Below are positions 44,473 through 53,881 of a stretch of 64,000 bases of DNA, one piece after another. Both the position numbers and the translations under genes were made by a program. Location of the stretch: contig NZ_CP014227.1 of the NCBI RefSeq assembly GCF_001553545.1, positions 1,093,001-1,157,000 on the forward strand, read 5' to 3'. Origin of the DNA: Capnocytophaga haemolytica (lineage in GTDB: Bacteria; Bacteroidota; Bacteroidia; Flavobacteriales; Flavobacteriaceae). Within the stretch, counting starts at the first letter, position 1; each line of letters starts with the position of its first letter. The notes under the pieces were generated by a model that saw nothing but the letters and a program-made list of their open reading frames with translations, was not told where the DNA came from and made no database searches.

Positions 44473-46981
44473 AGAATGTCGGTTGTATGCCAAACCGCAC
44501 ACCGAACTGTGGGTTGCGTACGCCATTGACATCATTGAAGTCGCTACGCCATACGAAGTCCACGCGTATAAAGCGGAAGTTGCCCAGCCCGATGTTCTCA
44601 ATGCCAAAACCGTACTCCCAATAGAGTTTTTCGGGGGCGTTCCACACGATGTTGGTGATATTGGCAGCGCGGTTTTTCTCCGAGAGCGTTCCGTAGGCAA
44701 AGCGAGCAAAGAGCAAGCTCTTCAAGCGCAGTTTGTTTATCCACGGGATACGATTAAAAATAAAACCATCAAAATGATGTTCAAAATAGCCATTGACATA
44801 AGTGTCGGTAACAAAATCATAGTAATCCAATAGCACAAAGGTGTTAGGAGCCGTAGAATACGATTGATTGGCAGGCGTTGGTGAAAGTGCGATCAGTGGC
44901 GCAGTGCCAAAGGTTTTCCCAGCCTCGACCGTAGCTTTGAAAATACCAATACCAAAAAGTGGTATGGGCTTGCTGGCACACAGTTGCAACTTATCATAAT
45001 CAAAGTTGCTGCCCAACACGCCATCTACCCCTTTGGAGTATTTCAATATGTAGGTAGAGTAGAGTTTCTGTCCGTAGCGTTGTTCTACGCCATAACCGAA
45101 TATCTTACGCCCAGGGGTAAAGGTCAGTGAGGTGCCCGTATAGAAATTGTGATAATGATCGATCACCTCACTTGTCTTAGGGTTGCGATAGGCAATGAGG
45201 AAGTGATCCGTATCGGCTGATTCAAGCCTCTGATAGGTGCCAAAGACCGAGAGGCGTAGGTTGGGCAACATATCGTAATTGATCACCGCCTGTGTTTTGT
45301 GGTTGCGTGTGAGGTAGTAATTCTCACCACGAGCGATGATGAAATTAGTTGTTTTGTTAAAGTCCAGATCCGTATCGTCGTGCATTACGAAGGTACCGAG
45401 CTGGAGGTTATCGCTTTGGTAACCTGCACCGATGGTAATACGTGGTGCGTGTGAGATGAGGTATTTGCCACTGATGCCGTATTTAGACTTGTGATCGTCA
45501 GCTCCATAAGCCCAGTAGAGATACACACGGAAGCGGTCGTCAGTAGAGAAGAACGATCGGAAACCTGCTCGCACGCGATAGCCTTCCACGTTATTGTGTG
45601 AGAAAGTCTGCCAGAAACTGCCGTATTGCAAGTATTTACCAATGGGGATATAGCCTGAGGTGAGCACATCGGTGATGTCGCCAATGGACTTGATACGGTG
45701 GTTGCTACCTACCTCCTGTATCAAGCGTTTTGTTTTGGTGAGGTCTACTCCGTCGGGGGTATTGTCGTTCCAATACTGATCGCCGCGCTCAAATTGGTGT
45801 TTGCTTGTTTGCACCACTTGCTCGTCATAGAAGGCATCAGGACGTGGCTTGCCCAATAGCACATCGCTGTAAGTGATGTAGTTCTTCACGTAAAGTCCCT
45901 TCTCGCTGTCTTTCTTTGTCAGCAGTGTAAAATCGCCCTCTTGCTCCTCGTGTTCGGGTAGGTAGATGCTGTCGTTCACAATGGTAAAATACTTCTCAAA
46001 GGAGAGTCCGCGCACGAGGTTGATGTTCGTTTTGTCGGTAGTACGCATCTGTATATCCTTTACCATAAAGGTTTTGGCGTCTACTAAGAACTTTCCTTCT
46101 AAGGCGAGGTCTTGGTCCTCACGAGGGAAAAAGTTAATGCGGTAGAAATTGCGATTGCCCTCGCTGATGGTATCGCTCAGCACGTAGAGGTAGACGCCGT
46201 AGCCGAACTCAGAGAGCGGACTGGTAAAGGGCTTGTTGAGAATCATATACGTGTTCTCATAGATGTCGAAATCGTCGAAGGAGCGACTGATGCGTTCCAG
46301 TCCAAAGCCTTGTTGCACAATACCTTGGCTGCGTTCTGCCTCAATGTCCACGCGTTTCTTACCCAAAGTGTTATTGCCATAGACTCGCTCGACCTTTTCG
46401 GTGAGGTACATCGGCAATGAGAAGGTTTCCTTATACTTCTTTTCTGAGAGAATACGGCGGATGGTGTCGTAATCCTTACGCAATACCCGTTGTAGGAAGA
46501 GTGTATCGAGGTTATTGACACCCAACTCTGTTGAAGTCTGTTTTTTATACTGATAGGCAGTTGCATTTTGCAGACCGCGTTTTTTCTTGTTTTTCCATAT
46601 CCCTTGTAGGACGGTGTAAGCGGGGTTTTCTTTCTTAGCAATGGCTTTTTTAGGCTTAGCAACCACTGTTACAGCCTCGAGCACTTCACCGGCGAGCACT
46701 ATGGTGAGCCCCGTGGTGTTGTCCTTATCCAAGTGTACGTGCTTCGTATTATAGCCCATCATCGATACTTCAAGGTCGCGTTGGCGTTTATCGCTGTAGA
46801 GTGAAAACTTGCCATTCTCGTCGGTATAAGCCCCGATAGTAGTTTTTGAAAAGAGCACATTGGCGTAAGGTACGGGGTTGCCGTCCTCGTCAATCACACA
46901 CCCAGAGACGTGTGTTTGTGCTGCACCTACAAGGGGTAAAGTGCAGAGTATAAGTAATATAATGCTTTTTAGATGCTTCAT
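44471..46981 (-). CDS. DUF5686 / CarboxypepD_reg outer-membrane protein
   Basis: 836 residues from ATG 46981 (a start three codons earlier is possible). Signal peptide ending GAAQ, a CarboxypepD_reg-like domain (about 25-105: VSGCVIDEDGNPVPYANV, IGAYTDENGKFSL), then the long DUF5686 region with many amphipathic beta strands, ending FGVRFGIQPTF with C-terminal Phe. This indicates an outer-membrane beta barrel. The function is unknown; the family is widespread in Bacteroidota. TACCTTTG on the minus strand (47022-47029) is the likely -7 element. Confidence 0.87.
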   Translation of the reverse strand: MKHLKSIILLILCTLPLVGAAQTHVSGCVIDEDGNPVPYANVLFSKTTIGAYTDENGKFSLYSDKRQRDLEVSMMGYNTKHVHLDKDNTTGLTIVLAGEVLEAVTVVAKPKKAIAKKENPAYTVLQGIWKNKKKRGLQNATAYQYKKQTSTELGVNNLDTLFLQRVLRKDYDTIRRILSEKKYKETFSLPMYLTEKVERVYGNNTLGKKRVDIEAERSQGIVQQGFGLERISRSFDDFDIYENTYMILNKPFTSPLSEFGYGVYLYVLSDTISEGNRNFYRINFFPREDQDLALEGKFLVDAKTFMVKDIQMRTTDKTNINLVRGLSFEKYFTIVNDSIYLPEHEEQEGDFTLLTKKDSEKGLYVKNYITYSDVLLGKPRPDAFYDEQVVQTSKHQFERGDQYWNDNTPDGVDLTKTKRLIQEVGSNHRIKSIGDITDVLTSGYIPIGKYLQYGSFWQTFSHNNVEGYRVRAGFRSFFSTDDRFRVYLYWAYGADDHKSKYGISGKYLISHAPRITIGAGYQSDNLQLGTFVMHDDTDLDFNKTTNFIIARGENYYLTRNHKTQAVINYDMLPNLRLSVFGTYQRLESADTDHFLIAYRNPKTSEVIDHYHNFYTGTSLTFTPGRKIFGYGVEQRYGQKLYSTYILKYSKGVDGVLGSNFDYDKLQLCASKPIPLFGIGIFKATVEAGKTFGTAPLIALSPTPANQSYSTAPNTFVLLDYYDFVTDTYVNGYFEHHFDGFIFNRIPWINKLRLKSLLFARFAYGTLSEKNRAANITNIVWNAPEKLYWEYGFGIENIGLGNFRFIRVDFVWRSDFNDVNGVRNPQFGVRFGIQPTF

Positions 46982-47075
46982 AATAGCCATTTAGCTTTCA
47001 ACATAGAACCATTAGAAGTTGCAAAGGTAAATATTTTTTGGAAATGATAGTGAAGAAAAGGGATGATTTTTTATA

Positions 47076-47117
47076 AAGGCTATCTCCTTTCAAGTAAAAT
47101 TAAAAGGAGATAGCCTT
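47076..47117. terminator. Hairpin between the IS element and DUF5686
   Basis: About 15-bp stem, AAGGCTATCTCCTTT with AAAGGAGATAGCCTT, loop about 12 nt, just outside the left IS end. There is no clear T run, so its role as a terminator is tentative. Confidence 0.5.
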
Positions 47118-47151
47118 GTGTATTCTAAGAATCATATTTTTTCTAAAAACG

Positions 47152-48039
47152 TGTTTAAACTTTTTTGAGGAACTTGGAGATAAACCCTAATAGGAGCATT
47201 CCAATCCAAGTTACATCAAGATACTCATATCTCATTATCAAACCTTTATATCCGTCAAGCCAACCATTTGCTTGTTCAATCTTAAACCTATTTTTGTACA
47301 ATTCTTCATCAAAATAAACATCTGGTTGCTCTCCATTTCGGGGATTAGGTTTAATATTTGCTATAATTTCTTTGCTTTCTAAAAAATCTCTAAGAGACTT
47401 ACTATCAAATCCTGCATCAGCATTGAGAAACAGTCCTTTGTGTTCTATTCCTGCTTCTTCTAATAAAGCTAAGATTTCTTTTAGTACTTCTTCTATTTCA
47501 TATAAGTCATCGTGATTTCCAGCTTTAGGACTTCCCATTGCTATCATTTGCCCTTTATTATCACACAAAAAAATGCTATTTGTGGTTATGGCTTTTTTTC
47601 TTGCTTGATAACCTGCAGATTCTCCTTTTTGACGACAACGTGTATGACTACCATCCAATTGAACGCAAGACATATCTAACTTTCTTTTCTTCTTACTTAA
47701 TAGATTCAACCATACTCGCTGAAAACTACCATCTTTACTCTATTTATTGAAGTAGTAATAGACATTTTGCCAAGAGATTTCTCCTTTTTCAAAATAGTTC
47801 TCAATTGGAAGTTCTCTCCATTGTACCCCTGTTTTTAACCTCTTGAGAATCAATAAAAATATTGAAGCCAAATCAAAATTACTTTTAAATCCTCTTTTTC
47901 CTACACTTAAAAAGGGAATAATCCAATTATTTATTGTATCTTTGCCCAAAGTTCCTGAATTTTGGTGTTCTTTTTTTTGCAAACACAAAATTACTAATTT
48001 TCGGGAACTTTTATTTTATTATAAGAAAAAGTTTAAACA
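47152..48039 (-). mobile_element. IS5-family insertion sequence (888 bp)
   Basis: Perfect 14-bp terminal inverted repeats, TGTTTAAACTTTTT (47152-47165) and its complement (48026-48039), enclose one transposase gene whose stop codon lies inside the left repeat. No convincing target-site duplication is seen next to the repeats, so the exact ends may be a few bases off. It sits between DUF5686 and htrA and interrupts no recognisable gene. Confidence 0.85.
47155..47988 (-). pseudogene. IS5-family transposase with an internal amber codon
   Basis: The N-terminal part (DUF4096-like: LKTGVQWRELP, then WQNVYYYFNK) runs to a TAG at 47740-47742. The frame then continues without shift (SKDGSFQRVW, then LNLLSKKKRK) into the DDE domain: Asp in LDGSHTRC, Asp in NADAGFDS, and Glu in IEQANGWLDGYKG. 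The TAG replaces a codon that is Trp (TGG) in related transposases, so one point mutation inactivates an otherwise complete gene of about 277 codons. The start is uncertain; the upstream end has only a TTG at 47986-47988. Confidence 0.85.
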
Positions 48040-48077
48040 GCTTTAAAGTGATAAATATTTCTTGGATTTTAGCAAAA

Positions 48078-48092
48078 TGGCACAATTGTTGC
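48078..48092 (+). promoter_or_regulatory. Sigma-54 (RpoN) promoter of htrA
   Basis: TGGCAC-N5-TTGC (TGGCACAATTGTTGC) matches the -24/-12 consensus exactly in sequence and spacing. The predicted start point, about 48104, gives a leader of about 32 nt before the ATG at 48136. No good sigma-A type promoter is seen; the nearest, TACTTTTC, lacks the final G and has no -33 element. The IS right end lies 38 bases upstream. Confidence 0.75.
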
Positions 48093-48135
48093 CTATCTAC
48101 TTTTCGAGTAAAAACATTTAAAACAGAGAATTTAT

Positions 48136-49548
48136 ATGAAGAATTATGTAAGTATTGTGTCGGCAGCCTTTCTGGGGGGTGCTTTATCATTGGGAGGATA
48201 TACCTATTTAAATAAGAAGGACAGTAAGCAAGAGGCGCTTGAGTTGCTTTCCAAACCTGCTTTCGTACAAACGAATTATACGATGCAAGGCAGCAAGTTT
48301 GAGCTGAATGAGAATAGCTTTATTGAGGCTGCAAATAAGACCGTGAACTGTGTCGTACACGTTAAGAATACAGTGAAGCGCCAAGGTGGAGGTACTTCGA
48401 TTTTTGACTTACTGTACGGAAATGGCGGTAGTGGACAGACCCAAATAGGAACTGGATCGGGTGTAATTATTACTCCTGATGGCTACATCGTTACTAACAA
48501 CCACGTTATCGCAGATGCCACAACGCTTGAAGTAACCCTCAATAATAATAAGACTTATACGGCGAAGCTCGTTGGTACGGATGTGTCGTCGGATATTGCA
48601 TTGCTTAAGATTAATGCTGACGAGAAACTTCCATTTCTGACTTTTGCGGACTCTGACAATACACAGGTAGGTGAATGGGTGTTGGCAGTGGGCAATCCAT
48701 TTAACTTAAACTCGACAGTAACGGCGGGGATTATCAGTGCTAAGGCTCGTAATATCAGTGAGCGCACTTCGGATAAGATTGAATCGTTTATCCAGACCGA
48801 TGCGGCGGTGAATATGGGTAACAGCGGTGGGGCATTAGTGAACCTCAATGGTGATTTGATTGGGATTAACTCCGCTATCAGCTCAACCACAGGTACTTAT
48901 ATGGGGTATTCGTTTGCAGTGCCAAGTAATATTGCTAAAAAAGTTGTAGAAGACCTTATTGAATATGGGAATGTACAACGCGGCGTACTAGGAGTTCGCG
49001 GCACGGATTTGAATTCTGAGAATGCAAAGAAGCTGGGTGTAAAAGAAACGGAAGGTTTTTATGTTGATTCTGTTGAGGAAGACTCTGGTGCGGGTAGTGC
49101 TGGTATTAGAAAAGGCGACGTGATCACACAGATTGACAACGTGAAGATACATAAATACTCCGACCTGAGTGGGCATATCGCTTCAAAACGCCCTGGTGAT
49201 GTGCTGAAGGTGACTTACGAACGTGAAGGAAAGAGCAAGACTGCGAATATTACGCTGAAAAAGAATACTACTTATATCGTTAACACTCTGGGCTTAGAGG
49301 TAAAGAACCTATCTGATAATGACCAAAAGCGCTTTAAGACTAAGACTGGTGTAAAGGTTACTGGGGCTTCACAATTCTACGAATATAACAACATTAAGGT
49401 AGTTGGCAAAGTGTTGCTTTCAGTCAATGGTAAGACGTTTAAGGACGTTGATGAGCTGAAGAACATTATGTCGAGCCTATCAGCTAACAACCGTAACTCT
49501 TTGGAACTGCTTAACGATAAAGGTGAGAAAGAGCGTTTCTTCTTTTAA
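48136..49548 (+). CDS. htrA: HtrA/DegP-family periplasmic serine protease
   Basis: 470 residues: an N-terminal signal/anchor (about 5-25), a trypsin-like domain with the triad His123 (TNNHVIAD), Asp153 (SSDIALL) and Ser230 (NMGNSGGAL), and two PDZ domains (about 280-365 and 385-465). It degrades or refolds damaged envelope proteins. It has its own sigma-54-type promoter and a terminator, so it is a single-gene unit. Confidence 0.96.
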   Translation: MKNYVSIVSAAFLGGALSLGGYTYLNKKDSKQEALELLSKPAFVQTNYTMQGSKFELNENSFIEAANKTVNCVVHVKNTVKRQGGGTSIFDLLYGNGGSGQTQIGTGSGVIITPDGYIVTNNHVIADATTLEVTLNNNKTYTAKLVGTDVSSDIALLKINADEKLPFLTFADSDNTQVGEWVLAVGNPFNLNSTVTAGIISAKARNISERTSDKIESFIQTDAAVNMGNSGGALVNLNGDLIGINSAISSTTGTYMGYSFAVPSNIAKKVVEDLIEYGNVQRGVLGVRGTDLNSENAKKLGVKETEGFYVDSVEEDSGAGSAGIRKGDVITQIDNVKIHKYSDLSGHIASKRPGDVLKVTYEREGKSKTANITLKKNTTYIVNTLGLEVKNLSDNDQKRFKTKTGVKVTGASQFYEYNNIKVVGKVLLSVNGKTFKDVDELKNIMSSLSANNRNSLELLNDKGEKERFFF

Positions 49549-49570
49549 AATTCATACGATATAACATTTT

Positions 49571-49608
49571 TACTTTGCCAAGGTGACTTACTTTGGCAAA
49601 GTTTTTTT
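49571..49608 (+). terminator. Terminator of htrA
   Basis: ACTTTGCCAAG / CTTTGGCAAAGT hairpin followed by a T run. The adjacent TATATTTG (49608-49615) is the likely -7 element of rlmH. Confidence 0.85.
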
Positions 49609-49635
49609 ATATTTGCACGCTTTACAATTGAACTG

Positions 49636-50109
49636 ATGAATATAAAACTTATTGCCGTTGGCAAGACGGATCAAGCGGCTTTACAAGCGCTTATCAATGA
49701 GTACCAAAAGCGGCTTTCACGTTACGCACCTTTTGATTTACAAGTAATTACAGACGTGAAGAACAGCAAATCGCTCAGTGAGGAACAGCAGAAAGTAAAG
49801 GAAGGTGAGCTGATACTTAAATCGGTGGCTTCTACTGATTATTTGGTGCTTTTAGATGAGCGAGGAAAGGAGTACACTTCTGTGGAGTTTTCAGCTTACA
49901 TACAGAAGGTGATGCTCAGCGGTAGTAAACAGATGACGTTTGTTATCGGGGGGCCTTATGGGTTTTCAGAAGCTGTATATAGGCGCGCTGATGCTAAGGT
50001 AGCACTATCAAAGCTCACGTTTTCACATCAGATGGTACGACTGTTTTTTGTAGAGCAGTTATATAGAGCTTTCACCATTTTGAAGAATGAACCTTATCAT
50101 CATCAATAA
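49636..50109 (+). CDS. rlmH: 23S rRNA (pseudouridine-1915-N3)-methyltransferase RlmH
   Basis: 157 residues, SPOUT-class methyltransferase acting on helix 69 of 23S rRNA in the 70S ribosome. It shows LLDERGKEYTSVEFS, the knot motif FVIGGPYGF, and the C-terminal KLTFSHQMVRLFFVEQLYRA and YHHQ, all invariant features. The length is normal. Confidence 0.97.
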   Translation: MNIKLIAVGKTDQAALQALINEYQKRLSRYAPFDLQVITDVKNSKSLSEEQQKVKEGELILKSVASTDYLVLLDERGKEYTSVEFSAYIQKVMLSGSKQMTFVIGGPYGFSEAVYRRADAKVALSKLTFSHQMVRLFFVEQLYRAFTILKNEPYHHQ

Positions 50110-50110
50110 A

Positions 50111-50153
50111 AATAAAAGGGTCTGAGTACGAATTTTACTCAGACTCTTTTATT
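50111..50153. terminator. Bidirectional terminator
   Basis: Long stem with AAAAGGGTCTGAGTA against TACTCAGACTCTTTT, A and T rich flanks, between convergent rlmH and patB. Confidence 0.9.
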
Positions 50154-50175
50154 TATGGGGTTATGTATACTGCAA

Positions 50176-51345
50176 TTACTGCTTATTGAGGGCTTCCTCA
50201 AGCTGCTGTAATGCCTGCTGCACTACACTTCGCGGGCAAGCGAGATTGATACGCATAAAACCCTTGCCTTCTTCACCATAGATAGAACCATCGTTTAGGG
50301 CTAAATGAGCCTTATCTACGCATAGGTCTTTGATTTGTGCCTGTGTCAATCCTAAGGCTGAAAAGTCTATAAATACTAAGTAGGAGGCTTGTGGTACAAT
50401 AGGTTTTAACTGCGGAATACGCGTCTGTATGTAATTGACTAAGTAGCTTACATTAGCCTCTACGTAGGCGAGCATCTGGGTGAGCCACTCTTCGCCCTCA
50501 GTGTAGGCTGCTACCACAGTGCGATATGCGAATACATTGCCTGCATTGAGATCATTGACTTCCACATAACGCTTGAACTTACGGCGTAGCTCGGGGTTGA
50601 CTATCACTGCATACGAAGTAGCTAAGCCTGCCATATTAAACGCCTTACTTGCTGCTGCAAATACGATGCTATTCTCGCGGGCTTGCTCACTGACGGTGGC
50701 AAAGGGAATATGTGTATAAGCTGAGAAGGTTAAATCGGCGTGGATTTCATCTGCTATGACTACCACATCGTTGTCTTTACATATCTGAGCGATACGTGCC
50801 AATTCCTCGTGAGTCCATACGCGACCTCCAGGGTTGTGAGGGTGGCATAGGAAGAAGAGTTTACAGCCTTTCACTTTCTGCTCGAAATCGTCGTAATTGA
50901 TAGTATATTGCCCATTGCTAAGCATTAAGGGGCAGTTTACGATCTTCCTGCCATTGCCCTTTATAACCTCTGCAAATGGATTGTAGACGGGCTGTTGTAT
51001 CATCACTTTATCACCGACCTCAGTGAGGGCTTGCACCGCAAAAGCCAGCCCAGGCACTACCCCAGGCACGTAGGATATTTCTTCCTTGCGGATAGCCCAA
51101 TTGTGGCGGCGGGCTTGCCACTGGATGATCGCCTCAAACCATTCCCGTGGGGGGACGGTATAGCCGAGTATCTCACATTCTAAACGTTGCTTTATCGCCT
51201 TGATAATGCAGGGGGCCGTTTTGAAATCCATATCGGCTACCCACATAGGTAGGAGGTCTTCTCTGCCCCAGCGTGGTGCCAAAGCTTCTAATTTAAGTGC
51301 ATCGGTATGCTTGCGGCAGACCACTTCATCAAAGTTGTAATTCAT
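50176..51345 (-). CDS. patB: MalY/PatB-type aminotransferase (cystathionine beta-lyase)
   Basis: 389 residues, PLP fold type I. The N-terminal PMWVADMDFKTAP block is specific for the MalY/PatB group, followed by CHPHNPGGRVWT, ADEIHADL and the PLP lysine in AAASKAFNMAGL. Such C-S lyases split cystathionine or cysteine conjugates, releasing a thiol or H2S, pyruvate and ammonia. It is transcribed on the same strand as, and 30 bases after, murA. The physiological substrate is uncertain. Confidence 0.92.
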   Translation of the reverse strand: MNYNFDEVVCRKHTDALKLEALAPRWGREDLLPMWVADMDFKTAPCIIKAIKQRLECEILGYTVPPREWFEAIIQWQARRHNWAIRKEEISYVPGVVPGLAFAVQALTEVGDKVMIQQPVYNPFAEVIKGNGRKIVNCPLMLSNGQYTINYDDFEQKVKGCKLFFLCHPHNPGGRVWTHEELARIAQICKDNDVVVIADEIHADLTFSAYTHIPFATVSEQARENSIVFAAASKAFNMAGLATSYAVIVNPELRRKFKRYVEVNDLNAGNVFAYRTVVAAYTEGEEWLTQMLAYVEANVSYLVNYIQTRIPQLKPIVPQASYLVFIDFSALGLTQAQIKDLCVDKAHLALNDGSIYGEEGKGFMRINLACPRSVVQQALQQLEEALNKQ

Positions 51346-51375
51346 AATTTATCCTTAATCAATTGATATTCATAA

Positions 51376-52686
51376 TTATTGAAGCCTTACAATTTTAGCA
51401 CCAAGGGCATTTAGGCGCGTATCAATAGCTTCGTATCCTCGGTCGATCTGCTCAATGTTGTAAATGGTTGACGTACCTTTTGCCGAAAGGGCTGCAATGA
51501 GTAGTGCCACCCCAGCCCGTATATCAGGTGAGGTCATCAAAGTAGCACGCAATGGCGATTTAAAGTCGTTGCCAATAACCGTTGCCCTATGAGGGTCGCA
51601 CAAAATGATTTTTGCCCCCATATCAATCAGCTTATCAATGAAGAAAAGCCTACTTTCGAACATCTTCTGATGGATAAGCACCTCACCGTGGGCTTGGGTT
51701 GCCACCACCAGCACGATGCTGAGCAAATCGGGGGTAAAACCAGGCCAAGGCGCATCGGCAACCGTTAGGATAGAGCCATCGATAAAACTCTGTATCTCAT
51801 AGCCATCAGTGTGTGCTGGGATGTAAATATCCTCACCTCGCTTCTCAAAGGTGATACCGAGCTTGTAGAAAATATTCGGTATCAACCCCAAATGCTCCCA
51901 ACCTACATTCTTGATGGTAAGCTCCGACTGTGTCATCGCTGCTAAGCCTATCCAGCTACCGATTTCAATCATATCGGGCAGCAGTGTGTGAGTGCAGCCA
52001 CTGAGCCTCTCCACCCCATTGATAGTGAGTAAGTTTGAGCCTACACCTTGTATGTCAGCACCCATCGCATTGAGCATTCTACAGAGCTGCTGAATGTAAG
52101 GCTCGCAAGCAGCGTTATAAATCACTGTTTGCCCTTCAGCCAGTACGGCAGCCATCACAATGTTAGCCGTACCCGTGATGGACGCCTCCTCTAAAAGCAT
52201 CGTAGCCCCCTTGAGCCTCTTTGCTCTGACAGTGTATGTAAACCGCTCAGCATCATACTTAAAGTCGGCACCGAGCTTCACAAGTCCTTCAAAGTGTGTA
52301 TCTAAACGGCGACGACCGATCTTATCTCCACCGGGTTTGGGCATATATCCCACACCGAAGCGCGCCAACAGCGGACCTATGATCATTATTGAGCCACGCA
52401 GCGACTGCCCTTCAGCATAAAACGCCTCAGACTTCAAGTAATTGACATTCACCTCATCCGCCTGAAAACTATACGAACCCTTGCCGAGCTTCTGTATCTT
52501 CACCCCTAAATTCTCAAGCAGTGTGATGAGCTTGTTCACATCCAATATATCGGGGATATTGTGTATGGTTACCTTCTCATCGGTGAGCAGCACAGCGCAC
52601 AGCACTTGCAGTGCCTCGTTCTTCGCCCCTTGGGGGGTGATAGCTCCGTGTAGCCTATGCCCGCCTTCTATCTTAAATACGCCCAT
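51376..52686 (-). CDS. murA: UDP-N-acetylglucosamine 1-carboxyvinyltransferase (MurA), Asp variant
   Basis: 436 residues. First committed step of peptidoglycan synthesis: enolpyruvyl transfer to UDP-GlcNAc. N-terminal GAKNEAL (Lys22), repeated EPSP-synthase-like beta-alpha units, and SITGTANIVMAAVLAEG are visible. The catalytic loop reads KPGGDKIGRRRLDTH: residue 121 is Asp (GAT, 52324-52326) where E. coli has Cys115, the residue alkylated by fosfomycin. The start overlaps the stop of the upstream DUF4290 gene by 14 bases. Confidence 0.96.
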   Translation of the reverse strand: MGVFKIEGGHRLHGAITPQGAKNEALQVLCAVLLTDEKVTIHNIPDILDVNKLITLLENLGVKIQKLGKGSYSFQADEVNVNYLKSEAFYAEGQSLRGSIMIIGPLLARFGVGYMPKPGGDKIGRRRLDTHFEGLVKLGADFKYDAERFTYTVRAKRLKGATMLLEEASITGTANIVMAAVLAEGQTVIYNAACEPYIQQLCRMLNAMGADIQGVGSNLLTINGVERLSGCTHTLLPDMIEIGSWIGLAAMTQSELTIKNVGWEHLGLIPNIFYKLGITFEKRGEDIYIPAHTDGYEIQSFIDGSILTVADAPWPGFTPDLLSIVLVVATQAHGEVLIHQKMFESRLFFIDKLIDMGAKIILCDPHRATVIGNDFKSPLRATLMTSPDIRAGVALLIAALSAKGTSTIYNIEQIDRGYEAIDTRLNALGAKIVRLQ

Positions 52687-53344
52687 TGTTTTTCTTTTTA
52701 TTATTGGTTGAATACACCTTCTTCTGTTGTGTTTGTGTCTTCGCAGTGCGTTTGGCAGGTGGCATCTTCATACGCAGTACATCTTTGTGCGTAATGAGGT
52801 TATCCTTGCTCTTGCGCAAGTCTATCTGCCCATCGCTCAGCTCGTAGAGGTGCTCAAAAACCACCTCATCGTCCACCGTATCCTTATTCCACGTGAGGAT
52901 ATTCTTCTTCATATGGTTTGCAATGGCATACTCCAAAGCCTCGCGCAGTTCGCCCTTTTCCCACGTAACGCAGGTTTTGATCATCTGCAATATCACATTG
53001 CCATAAAAGCGATACTTAGGGTGCGCCTGCGGATAAGGCAAACGCTCAGGCTGCTTGCGCAACGTCATTGGCGTAGGCTTTTCAAAAGGCGAATCCACAT
53101 CGAGCTTGAAGTCCGACATTATAAAGAGCTGATCCCACAGCTTATGCTGAAAATCAGGCACATCCCTCAAGTGCGGAAAAAGATTCCCCATTACCGCCAC
53201 GATGCTATGCGCCGTCCTATTGCGCTCATCTCTATCCTTGAGCAGCACCGCCTTCTCTATCATCTTCTGAATGTGCCTGCCGTATTCGGGGATAATCAAC
53301 CGCGGACGCTCAGTGTTGTACTCTAAACTGTAATTTATACTCAT
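52673..53344 (-). CDS. DUF4290 protein
   Basis: 223 residues, soluble, mostly helical, starting MSINYSLEYNTERPRLIIPEYGRHIQKM; this N-terminus identifies the DUF4290 family of Bacteroidota. The C-terminal 25 residues are a Lys/Gln/Asn-rich tail. The function is unknown. Its overlap with murA (14 bases) and with the DUF493 gene (4 bases) shows a tightly coupled operon, which suggests a cell-wall-linked role but does not prove it. Confidence 0.88.
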   Translation of the reverse strand: MSINYSLEYNTERPRLIIPEYGRHIQKMIEKAVLLKDRDERNRTAHSIVAVMGNLFPHLRDVPDFQHKLWDQLFIMSDFKLDVDSPFEKPTPMTLRKQPERLPYPQAHPKYRFYGNVILQMIKTCVTWEKGELREALEYAIANHMKKNILTWNKDTVDDEVVFEHLYELSDGQIDLRKSKDNLITHKDVLRMKMPPAKRTAKTQTQQKKVYSTNNKKKNNGRI

Positions 53345-53649
53345 AACGATAATATACCTTCTACCTTTCCTGCCTCTTTATAATAGTGAATCACTTGATC
53401 AGCATCTGTAAGGCTTACCTTCACCGATACGCCCACGTACTTACCTCCTGACGAAGTGCGTGTGCTGATCTCAGCATCCGTACCCTTAAAAACCTCCTTC
53501 AACTGAGCAACCTTTGCCGCATCATTAGGCAGGGTAAACTTATACAAATACGAAGTCGGAAAAGTGGTCGTTTCCAACAGCTGCCCCTTCAATCGCTCAA
53601 AGAAGTCAGCCAATTCTTGTTCTGTTTTCATTTCTTTCTTACTATTCAT
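53341..53649 (-). CDS. DUF493 (YbeD-like) protein
   Basis: 102 residues with an alpha-beta ACT-like fold expected: FERLKGQLLETTTFPTSYLYKFTLP, then SSGGKYVGVSVKVSLTDADQVIHYYKEA and a VKGIL-like ending (VEGILSL). YbeD-type proteins are small and regulatory, with no settled function. In-frame ATG 53631 (MKTEQEL) is an alternative start. It heads the DUF493-DUF4290-murA-patB series. Confidence 0.85.
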   Translation of the reverse strand: MNSKKEMKTEQELADFFERLKGQLLETTTFPTSYLYKFTLPNDAAKVAQLKEVFKGTDAEISTRTSSGGKYVGVSVKVSLTDADQVIHYYKEAGKVEGILSL

Positions 53650-53796
53650 CTAATTATTAACACAAATCACACATCAACATTGCGCTGTAAGTATGCTTTC
53701 AGGTTCTTGGAGAGGATGTTACTCATAATTCAATAAGCTATAAAAATTTAATACTACTGCGAAATCAGGGATGATTAATGAGTTCAGCGCGTTAGT

Positions 53797-53821
53797 AAAT
53801 TAATCATTGATCATTGAAGAA
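53797..53821. repeat. Short heptanucleotide run
   Basis: TCATTGA occurs twice in tandem (53804-53817) with degenerate flanks. This is a weak member of the 7-nt family. The rest of 53650-53881 shows only AT-rich DNA. Confidence 0.35.
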
Positions 53822-53881
53822 CCTAATCGACTGCAAAGGTATAAAAAAATAAGTATCTACGCAAATAATTTATCTTCTTTA

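Noticed and set aside
52727..53326. 199-codon plus-strand ORF opposite the DUF4290 gene
   Set aside because: DUF4290 is a conserved family in an overlapping operon; the antisense product has no recognisable motif.
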